A stretch of DNA of 5,696 nucleotides, from NCBI GenBank assembly GCA_009918225.1, contig RGEP01000121.1, positions 1 through 5,696 of the forward strand. Direction: 5' to 3'. The first letter of the stretch is position 1. Every line of letters begins with the position of its first letter. The DNA comes from Betaproteobacteria bacterium (lineage in GTDB: Bacteria > Pseudomonadota > Gammaproteobacteria > Burkholderiales > Burkholderiaceae_C). The notes beneath the pieces are model-generated. The model did no database searches and was not told the origin of the DNA. It was given only the letters and a program-made list of their open reading frames with translations. Both the position numbers and the translations under genes were made by a program. Below are positions 1-4,546 of the stretch, in pieces.

Positions 1-639
1 CCACTGCCCGCCCTGCTTCACAAAGCGCAGCCGCAGGATGCGGGCCGGTGGGTCTTGGACCATCTTCAGCTCATAGGAGGTTTGGCGGAAGTCCACGCGC
101 AGGGACAGGGCGGTTTCGGACTCCACCACCCAAGTGTCCAGCGCCATGGCCATGTGCCCACTGGCCGGCTCCAGGGGCATCGACTGCCGCCCCTTGGGTG
201 TGGACTGGTCCTCGAAGGCCTTCCAGGTGACACGCGCGGCGCGGATTTCGGCCATCTGCTCGGGCGAGGTGCCGGTGATCGTGGCGCTGCCCACATTGCT
301 GCCGGTGATGCCGAACAGGCGCACGAAGCCCACGACATCGTTGATGGCGCTGCGCACCGTGGCCAGCTCGGCGTCAGACTTCACCCCGCTGAGCTTGACC
401 AGTTGCTTGGTCTTGCGAAAGGGCTCTTCCTTGAGGAAGCGGCCGTCGGGCTTGTAGGCCGATGGCGTGGCCGGCGCTGCGGACGCGGCGGGGCCGGCAG
501 CAGGCGCGGGCGCGGCAGGCGATGCAGCCGCGGCAGCGCCAAGCGCGAGCAAACCCAGGGCGCCCGCCAGGATCAGGGGGCGCAGGCCGTTGGGAACCCC
601 GGATGGGATCGAGGGCTGATGGTTCGGAAGTGGGTTCAT
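1..639 (-). CDS. Probable exported protein of unknown function, C-terminus cut by window edge
   Basis: The frame is open from ATG at 639 to the window edge: 213 residues with no stop, so the C-terminus is missing. Residues 1-20 form a long n-region with one Arg, and residues 21-39 are hydrophobic (PLILAGALGLLALGAAAAA), a plausible signal peptide with cleavage near 38-40. An Ala/Pro/Ser linker follows at about 40-61. A mixed, soluble-looking domain runs from about 62 to the edge (YKPDGRFLKEEPF, then VRSAINDVVGFVRLFGITGS). There is no Cys near the signal peptide, so it is not a lipoprotein. I do not recognise the family. The start is chosen because AAGAAGG lies 7 nt upstream. An in-frame ATG at 726 would add 29 basic residues but has no visible SD. 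The long opposite-strand frame is rich in His, Gly and Arg and looks like a shadow. Export to the periplasm or beyond is an inference. Confidence 0.75.
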   Translation of the reverse strand, partial: MNPLPNHQPSIPSGVPNGLRPLILAGALGLLALGAAAAASPAAPAPAAGPAASAAPATPSAYKPDGRFLKEEPFRKTKQLVKLSGVKSDAELATVRSAINDVVGFVRLFGITGSNVGSATITGTSPEQMAEIRAARVTWKAFEDQSTPKGRQSMPLEPASGHMAMALDTWVVESETALSLRVDFRQTSYELKMVQDPPARILRLRFVKQGGQW

Positions 640-646
640 GGTGTTG

Positions 647-653
647 CCTTCTT
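647..653 (-). promoter_or_regulatory. Shine-Dalgarno AAGAAGG that fixes the exported-protein start
   Basis: The minus strand reads AAGAAGG, then 7 nt, then the ATG at 639. This supports 639 over the in-frame ATG at 726, which lies at the edge of the 8-bp repeat and has no purine-rich tract before it. Confidence 0.6.
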
Positions 654-722
654 GAATGCGTTGGAGGAACAGGCCCCGCCGCAGCCTGCCGGCGCGGTGG
701 GGTCTGCCCTTGGGCCATGGCT

Positions 723-754
723 TCATCGTGTCATGGCGTCATGGTGTCATGGCC
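723..754 (-). repeat. 8-bp tandem repeat, four units, in a gene spacer
   Basis: On the plus strand the units are TCATCGTG, TCATGGCG, TCATGGTG and TCATGGCC, with a degenerate fifth unit just left of 723 (CCATGGCT). Read on the transcribed minus strand, ATG recurs every 8 nt, starting at 750, 742, 734, 726 and 718. Since 8 is not a multiple of 3, successive ATGs fall in different frames. The first three each open a three-codon frame whose TGA overlaps the next ATG as ATGA. The repeat lies between the phospholipase-like gene and the exported-protein gene, probably in the leader of the latter. Confidence 0.7.
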
Positions 755-755
755 A

Positions 756-794
756 CAGGGCGTGATGGGTTCTGGGTCCCGTGACCAGGGCGTG
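756..794. repeat. 9-bp direct repeat, copies 30 bp apart
   Basis: CAGGGCGTG occurs at 756-764 and again at 786-794, so the copies are offset by exactly 30 bp just downstream of the phospholipase-like gene. The second copy ends inside the last codons and stop region of that gene's 3' flank. No function is visible, and chance is possible in GC-rich DNA. Confidence 0.3.
772..788 (-). terminator. Weak hairpin after the phospholipase-like gene
   Basis: CTGG (772-775) can pair with CCAG (785-788), and TC (777-778) with GA (783-784), leaving one bulged G and a four-base loop. There is no U-tract on the minus strand, so this is at best a weak or Rho-assisted stop, or chance. Confidence 0.15.
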
Positions 795-795
795 C

Positions 796-1068
796 TCATT
801 GGCCGCCGGGGCCCTCGTAGAAGAAGCCGCCGAACAGCCGCACGCCGATGAAATACACATCGGCCATCAGGTGGCACATGGCCGAGCCTCCGTATTGCGT
901 ATCGCAAGCCTGTTGCATGGCATCGTAAAAGATCCGGTCGGCCGCGGCGCGCGAAACGCTTGAGCCCGGTCCATAGTTGTTGTCGTGCTGGGCGCAGGCC
1001 GCGCCAAATGAAAAGCCGAAGGGTGAGTCCGGCACGAAGGTGCAGAAGTCCTGTGTGGTGTCGCTCAT
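796..1068 (-). CDS. Small phospholipase A2-like protein (bacterial secreted-PLA2 fold, no signal peptide)
   Basis: A complete 90-residue ORF. By recall it aligns along nearly its whole length with the catalytic half of Streptomyces violaceoruber phospholipase A2, a calcium-dependent enzyme that cleaves the sn-2 acyl ester of glycerophospholipids. Visible elements in order are DFC at 7-9 (Asp calcium ligand and first Cys), PDSPFGFSFGAAC at 13-25, catalytic His28-Asp29, Tyr32, Asp44 in AADRIFYDAM (second catalytic Asp), Cys55, Cys65 and VRLFGG at 76-81. Cys9, 25, 55 and 65 match the two disulfides of that enzyme. The usual HD-x-x-Y segment is HDNNY here. Unlike most relatives it starts directly at the catalytic core, without a signal peptide or the N-terminal helices. 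The start has a strong AGGGAGGA SD about 4-5 nt upstream. Enzyme activity and location are inferences. Confidence 0.85.
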   Translation of the reverse strand: MSDTTQDFCTFVPDSPFGFSFGAACAQHDNNYGPGSSVSRAAADRIFYDAMQQACDTQYGGSAMCHLMADVYFIGVRLFGGFFYEGPGGQ

Positions 1069-1200
1069 GGGTTCCTCCCTGTTCTTGTCCTTGAGCCACC
1101 AGGGATGGGCCGGGGGTGCCGGGGCTGGCCTGCCGCCCCCGCTGCAAGCCCACCCCAGTGGCCACGGCGCTCCTGGAACGGCGCGGTGGCGATTGAGATT

Positions 1201-1287
1201 TCATGCCGCGGCGCTCGCGGGCTCAATCCACCAAGTGAGGCCCCCGGCCGCAGGCCCGCCAAGGCGCGCCGTCATGGACAGGCCCAT
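1201..1287 (-). CDS. Possible 28-residue ORF between two small genes
   Basis: ATG at 1287 opens 28 codons (MGLSMTARLGGPAAGGLTWW and eight more residues, Ala-rich at the end) ending at TGA 1203-1201. GAGGG lies 6 nt upstream of this ATG and overlaps the TGA of the preceding 108-residue gene, an arrangement like the thiolase-SDR junction in the same window. It shares its frame with both flanking genes. No known peptide family is recognised. In GC-rich DNA a short open stretch like this is easily chance, and the ATG sits inside a perfect palindrome, so it is listed as a candidate only. The rest of the 1069-1296 gap shows no other gene that I can support. Confidence 0.2.
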   Translation of the reverse strand: MGLSMTARLGGPAAGGLTWWIEPASAAA

Positions 1288-1292
1288 GGGCC
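1281..1292. repeat. Perfect 12-bp palindrome GGCCCATGGGCC
   Basis: The sequence equals its own reverse complement. It begins 5 nt past the stop of the 108-residue gene (stop at 1299-1297) and contains the ATG of the possible 28-residue ORF. It has no loop, so it is more like a dyad site than a hairpin terminator, and no U-tract follows. It could be an operator or chance. Confidence 0.35.
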
Positions 1293-1296
1293 ACCC

Positions 1297-1623
1297 TCAG
1301 GGGCCGGGCACCCAGTCGTAGACCACCCATCCGAGCTCGTTGACACCCACCAGGATCACGCCGGACTCGCCCAAGAGGTTCAGCGAATCGCTGCTGCGTG
1401 AGAGGGGCATCCACATTTCCAGGCCCGAGGGCCCACCTTCGCCTTCATCGTCGCCAGGCTCAAACAAGGTGTCGATGGCGCAGGCCATGCGCATCCGGGC
1501 GCTTGTGGCGGGGTCTGCCCAGGCGGCGGTTGCAGCTTGGGGCAGCGGTTGGGGTGCTGTGGCTGGCACACCGTGGATCACGGTGATGGGGTAGGGGGCA
1601 CTGGTGGCGTGGGGCTGGTTCAT
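1297..1623 (-). CDS. Hypothetical protein, 108 residues, unrecognised
   Basis: A complete ORF from ATG 1623, preceded by the SD AGGGAGGA 3 nt upstream, the same sequence as before the phospholipase-like gene. The N-terminal 40 residues are rich in Pro, Ala and Thr and look flexible (ITVIHGVP at 13-20, then a Pro/Gln/Ala stretch). A short helical segment with ARMRMACAIDTLF (42-54) follows. Next is an acidic glycine-rich loop at about 57-67 (GDDEGEGG), then a probable beta-rich C-terminus (LEMWMPLSRS, GVILVGVNELGWVVYDWVPG). There is no signal peptide and no membrane segment, and only one Cys. I do not recognise the family. Its position 228 nt before the phospholipase-like gene and its identical SD suggest co-expression; a partner, inhibitor or regulator of that protein is conceivable, but nothing in the sequence shows this. 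Confidence 0.65.
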   Translation of the reverse strand: MNQPHATSAPYPITVIHGVPATAPQPLPQAATAAWADPATSARMRMACAIDTLFEPGDDEGEGGPSGLEMWMPLSRSSDSLNLLGESGVILVGVNELGWVVYDWVPGP

Positions 1624-1632
1624 AAATCCTCC

Positions 1633-1646
1633 CTGGTAACAACCAG
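1633..1646 (-). promoter_or_regulatory. Hairpin abutting the Shine-Dalgarno of the 108-residue gene
   Basis: The minus strand reads CTGGT-TGTT-ACCAG, a perfect 5-bp stem with a four-base loop. Its 3' arm ends in the first base of the GGGAGGA SD (1627-1633), so in mRNA the stem would sit directly against the ribosome site. It could modulate translation, but the stem is short. The rest of the 1624-1813 spacer shows no convincing -10/-35 pair. Confidence 0.25.
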
Positions 1647-1789
1647 CCGGGCGCATGGGGTTGCGGCCCTGAGGATTCCCTGGCCTGCACCGCAGCCACT
1701 GGCCCGGCACACAGGGGCTGCCTGCGGCATTTCATCGGTGCGGTTCTGCGCGCACCATCCCGCTTAAGTGCGGAAATCAGCCCCTGAGC

Positions 1790-1810
1790 GGGCCTCCCAA
1801 AGAGGCGCCC
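1790..1810 (-). terminator. GC-rich hairpin just after the acyl-CoA dehydrogenase stop
   Basis: GCCTC (1792-1796) pairs with GAGGC (1802-1806) around the loop CCAAA, and the outer GG (1790-1791) can pair with CC (1808-1809) past one bulged G. It starts 3 nt after the stop at 1814. No U-run follows, so intrinsic termination is uncertain. A second small dyad, CCGC/GCGG around TTAAGT, lies at 1760-1773. This is the most likely end of the four-gene operon. Confidence 0.3.
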
Positions 1811-1813
1811 AGT

Positions 1814-2944
1814 TCAGGCCAGGGCGCGGCCGATCAAGATCTTCTGCACGTCGCTCGTGCCTTCGTAGATCTGGCACACGCGCACATCGCGGTAGATGCG
1901 CTCCACCGGGAAGTCGCTCACATAGCCGTAGCCGCCGTGGACTTGAATCGCGTCGCTGCACACACGCTCGGCCATTTCGCTGGCGTAGAGCTTGGCCATG
2001 GCCGCTTCCTTCAGGCAGGGCTGGCCGGCGTCCTTGAGTGCGGCGGCATGGTGGATAAGCTGGCGCGCGGCTTCGATTTGGGTGGCCATGTCGGCCAGCT
2101 TGAATTGCACGCTTTGGTGCTCAAAGATGGGCTTGTCAAACGCCACCCGCTCTTTCGAGTACCGCAGCGCAGCCTCAAAGGCCGCGCGCGCCATGCCCAG
2201 GCTTTGTGCGGCGATGCCGATGCGCCCTCCCTCCAAGCCCGACAGGGCAATCTTCAAGCCCTGGCCCTCTTCACCCAAGCGGCACGCCACCGGCACGCGG
2301 CAGTTGTCGAAGCGAATTTGGGCGGTGTCGCTGCTGTGCTGGCCCAGCTTGTCTTCCAGCCGCGCCACCTCGTAGCCCGGGGTGTTGGTGGGCACGATGA
2401 AGGCGCTGATGCCCTTCTTGCCAGCCGCCTTGTCTGTGACGGCCATGACGATGGCCACATCGGCGTTCTGTCCGCTGGTGATGAACTGCTTGACGCCGTT
2501 GAGCACATAGTGGTCGCCATCGCGCACCGCGGTGGTCTTCAGGCCATCGGCCTGTGAACCCACATGCGGCTCGGTCAGGCAGAAGGCGCCCAGCATGTGC
2601 CCCGCCGCCAAAGGCTTGAGCCACTGCTGCTTCTGTGCCTCATCGGCCCAGGCCATCAGGATGCTGCACACCGGGCAGTTGTTCACGCTCACAACGGTGG
2701 ACGTGCCGCCGTCACCCGCGGCGATCTCTTCCAGGATCACCGCCAGCGCCAGGTAGTCGAGCCCAGCGCCACCGTACTCGGTGGGCACGGCCACACCGTA
2801 GCAGCCCAGCTCGGCCAAGCCGCGCAGCTCTGCGGCTGGGAAGTGGTGCTCCTTGTCCCAACGCGCAGCCTGCGGCGCGATGCAATCCTGCACATAAGCG
2901 CGCACGGCGTCTTGCACCGCGCGGTGGTCTTCACTCAGCAACAC
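1814..2944 (-). CDS. Acyl-CoA dehydrogenase (short/branched-chain type), FAD-dependent
   Basis: 376 residues, the usual length. It oxidises an acyl-CoA to the trans-2-enoyl-CoA and passes electrons to ETF, in the cytosol. The full fold is visible: N-terminal helical domain (about 1-115), beta domain with FCLTEPHVGS at 121-130 and LNGVKQFITSG at 148-158, and C-terminal helical domain with RVAFDKPIFEHQ at 266-277 and QVHGGYGYVSDFPVERIYRD at 334-353. The expected catalytic Glu is Glu361 in IYEGTS. The first family signature is slightly off: V and Q (EPHVGSQ) stand where A and D are usual (EPGAGSD). GTG 2944 is chosen because AAGGAG lies 7 nt upstream; GTG 2950 would leave only 1 nt. The frame continues upstream into the EamA gene without a better start. 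It is the last gene of the run and follows the permease stop by 14 nt. The exact substrate is not decidable here; short linear or methyl-branched acyl-CoA is likely. Confidence 0.93.
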   Translation of the reverse strand: MLLSEDHRAVQDAVRAYVQDCIAPQAARWDKEHHFPAAELRGLAELGCYGVAVPTEYGGAGLDYLALAVILEEIAAGDGGTSTVVSVNNCPVCSILMAWADEAQKQQWLKPLAAGHMLGAFCLTEPHVGSQADGLKTTAVRDGDHYVLNGVKQFITSGQNADVAIVMAVTDKAAGKKGISAFIVPTNTPGYEVARLEDKLGQHSSDTAQIRFDNCRVPVACRLGEEGQGLKIALSGLEGGRIGIAAQSLGMARAAFEAALRYSKERVAFDKPIFEHQSVQFKLADMATQIEAARQLIHHAAALKDAGQPCLKEAAMAKLYASEMAERVCSDAIQVHGGYGYVSDFPVERIYRDVRVCQIYEGTSDVQKILIGRALA

Positions 2945-2951
2945 CTTCACA

Positions 2952-2957
2952 CTCCTT
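2952..2957 (-). promoter_or_regulatory. Shine-Dalgarno AAGGAG that decides the acyl-CoA dehydrogenase start
   Basis: The minus strand reads TGAAAAGGAGTGTGAAGGTG. The EamA stop TGA is followed almost at once by AAGGAG. Candidate starts are GTG 2950 (1 nt spacing), GTG 2944 (7 nt) and TTG 2941 (10 nt). The 7-nt spacing makes GTG 2944 best. Confidence 0.7.
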
Positions 2958-2958
2958 T

Positions 2959-3861
2959 TCAGCGCCTGGCGCGGTTGGCCAGGACCACGCCGCTCAAGGC
3001 CATGGCGGCCCCCACGCCCAGCGACCACTCCAGCGGTTCACCCAACAACAGGACCGCACTGCTCACCCCCACCACCGGCACCAAGCTGATGTAGCTGGAG
3101 GCCACTCCAGCGCCCAGCGCCGCAATGCCGCGGAAGAACCAGACATAGGACAGCACCGTGGGGCCCAGGGCCATGAAGGCCAGGAGGCCCAGCTGCTGGG
3201 GCGTCAACAGGGGCAGGGCTGCCAAGGCCACGGCAGGGCCCTCCATCACCAGGGCAGCACACCACAAGAGGACACAGCCCACCGCGGCACTGACCGCCGT
3301 AGCGGTCAGCGAGTCCACCCCCACCATCAGGCGTTTGGCCATCAAAGAATAGGCCGCCCAACACACGATGCAGCCCACCAGCAGCCATTCACCCACACCC
3401 ACGCCGCCGGTCAAGAGCGCCCAAGGCTGTCCATGCGTCATCACCGTGGCCGCGCCCATCACCGCCAGGGCCAAACCCAGACCGATGCGGCGGTTGAAGG
3501 GTTCACCGAACAGCCAGGCTGCAGCCAGCGTGACGAACACCGGGTTGGTGGTCACCACCACCGCCGCACGGCTGGCTTCCACCTGGTGCATGCCGTACAT
3601 GAAAAACAGGGTGTAGCCGAACACGCCCACGGCACCGGCTGCCGCCAGCCCAGCCCACTGCCGCCCAGACAAAGTGGGCCGCGCGCCCAAAGCCCAACGC
3701 GACCAGCACAACAGCACGGAGGCCGCCAGACTGAAGCGCCAAGCCGAGGAGGACAGCAGGGGCAGGCTTTGCGCAATCGCGCGGCCTGCCGGCCACGACA
3801 AGCCCCAAAGCAAGGTCATGCCGCACAGGCCCAAGTGAACCCGCAGGGCGCTGTTCACCAT
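2959..3861 (-). CDS. EamA/DMT-family inner-membrane permease
   Basis: A complete 300-residue ORF, mostly hydrophobic, with the tandem-repeat layout of EamA (DUF6) transporters: repeat 1 at about residues 13-142 and repeat 2 at about 157-297, ten predicted membrane helices in all. Typical marks are the first helix with LLWGLSWPAGR at 17-27, the motif VEASRAAVVVTTNPVFV at 94-110 ahead of LFGEPFNRRIGLGLAL, and the matching second-repeat end GVASSYISLVPVVGVSSAVL then LLGEPLEWSLGVGAAM. It ends in the basic RARR tail. Members export amino acids, metabolites or drugs; the substrate cannot be read from sequence. ATG 3861 lies 7 nt after the SDR stop and has only a weak SD; GTG 3858 is the next codon and a possible alternative. 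An upstream extension of the frame would overlap the SDR gene and is not membrane-like. Its place inside an acyl-CoA operon suggests transport of a related acid or amino acid, by inference only. Confidence 0.92.
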   Translation of the reverse strand: MVNSALRVHLGLCGMTLLWGLSWPAGRAIAQSLPLLSSSAWRFSLAASVLLCWSRWALGARPTLSGRQWAGLAAAGAVGVFGYTLFFMYGMHQVEASRAAVVVTTNPVFVTLAAAWLFGEPFNRRIGLGLALAVMGAATVMTHGQPWALLTGGVGVGEWLLVGCIVCWAAYSLMAKRLMVGVDSLTATAVSAAVGCVLLWCAALVMEGPAVALAALPLLTPQQLGLLAFMALGPTVLSYVWFFRGIAALGAGVASSYISLVPVVGVSSAVLLLGEPLEWSLGVGAAMALSGVVLANRARR

Positions 3862-3868
3862 GCGCGGT

Positions 3869-4534
3869 TCACCACGGCAAGGCCTGTCCGTCGTGGTTGA
3901 AGAAGCCGCCGCTGTCGCTGGGCTTGAGGGCGTCCAGCGTGCGCCGCAGGTCGGCCACGCTGCGCTCAACGGGAATGTCTGCTCCGGTGCCCCCCATGTC
4001 GGTCTGCACCCAGCCGGGATGGAAGGCCACCACCAGGCCGCGCTGGCCCAAGACCAAGGCCGCGTCCTTCACCGTGGAGTTCAAAGCCGCCTTGGAGGCC
4101 CGATAAGTCCACCCCGATGGGCTGCTGCGCAAACCGATGGAGCCCATCTTGGACGACAAGACCCCAATGCGCCCGCCATTGGCCAGGGCATCGAAGTACT
4201 GGGGCACCAAGCGCATGAAGCCCAGCACATTGGTGTGCATCACCACATCGAAATCTTGCTGCACCGGCGGGTCCACACCTGCGGTGCGCGGCCCGAAGAT
4301 GCCGGCCACATGCCAGATGCGGTCAAAGCGAACGCCATCGATCCCCCACGACAGGCCCGAGCAGCCCAGGGCGTCGGCGGTGTTCACCACCAAGGTGTTC
4401 ACACCCAACTCTTTCAAGCGCGCAATGCCGGTTTGTCCGCGCGCAGCCGCGTACACCGTGTCGCCCGCCTCCAGCGACTGCCGAGCCAGTTCATAGCCGA
4501 TGCCGCGTGAAGCGCCGATGATCAAGACATTCAT
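3869..4534 (-). CDS. Short-chain dehydrogenase/reductase, C-factor (CsgA)-like
   Basis: A complete 221-residue classical-size SDR with a Rossmann fold. The cofactor glycine motif is GASRGIG at 7-13, Asn102 is in HTNVLG, Ser127/128 is in GRIGVLSSKMGSIG, and the catalytic pair Tyr144-Lys148 is in YRASK, followed by FHPGWVQTDMGG at 171-182. The usual NNAG after strand 4 is HVAG at 75-78. Overall pattern and length resemble the C-factor/CsgA-type SDRs rather than the 3-hydroxyacyl-CoA or acetoacetyl-CoA reductases, so its substrate is open; NAD(P)H-dependent reduction of a carbonyl is expected. ATG 4534 is chosen because the glycine motif follows at the normal distance and GAGGA sits 7 nt upstream. 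A longer frame to 4609 would overlap the thiolase and add unrelated residues. It lies second in the run, 10 nt after the thiolase stop and 7 nt before the permease. Confidence 0.92.
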   Translation of the reverse strand: MNVLIIGASRGIGYELARQSLEAGDTVYAAARGQTGIARLKELGVNTLVVNTADALGCSGLSWGIDGVRFDRIWHVAGIFGPRTAGVDPPVQQDFDVVMHTNVLGFMRLVPQYFDALANGGRIGVLSSKMGSIGLRSSPSGWTYRASKAALNSTVKDAALVLGQRGLVVAFHPGWVQTDMGGTGADIPVERSVADLRRTLDALKPSDSGGFFNHDGQALPW

Positions 4535-4541
4535 CGTGGAG

Positions 4542-4546
4542 TCCTC
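4542..4546 (-). promoter_or_regulatory. Shine-Dalgarno GAGGA overlapping the thiolase stop codon
   Basis: The minus strand reads TGAGGACTCCACGATG. The thiolase TGA supplies the first bases of GAGGA, which lies 7 nt before the SDR ATG. This points to translational coupling of the two genes and supports the ATG at 4534. Confidence 0.65.

Noticed and set aside
374..718. 114-codon minus-strand frame starting in the 8-bp repeat
   Set aside because: It overlaps the exported-protein gene in another frame, has Arg/Pro/Ala-rich composition and no SD.
55..765. 236-codon open frame on the plus strand
   Set aside because: It is Gly/His/Arg-rich with no recognisable domain. The minus strand over the same bases gives a signal peptide, linker and normal-composition domain with an SD.
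731..1204. 157-codon minus-strand frame overlapping the phospholipase-like gene, starting with ATGA overlap at 1204-1201
   Set aside because: The overlap with the stop of the possible 28-residue ORF is tempting, but the product is Arg/Pro-rich and out of frame with the well-supported PLA2-like protein through most of its length.
1624..1813. A sigma-70 promoter for the small-gene group
   Set aside because: I looked for -35/-10 pairs on the minus strand; only poor matches such as TTGGGA with no proper -10 were found, so none is called.
2635..3900. 421-codon open frame on the plus strand
   Set aside because: It lies antisense to the EamA and acyl-CoA dehydrogenase genes, both clear family members. 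Its translation is dominated by His, Gln, Arg and Pro, typical of a shadow frame in GC-rich DNA.
3860..4510. 216-codon open frame on the plus strand
   Set aside because: Shadow of the SDR gene, whose catalytic motifs are complete on the minus strand.
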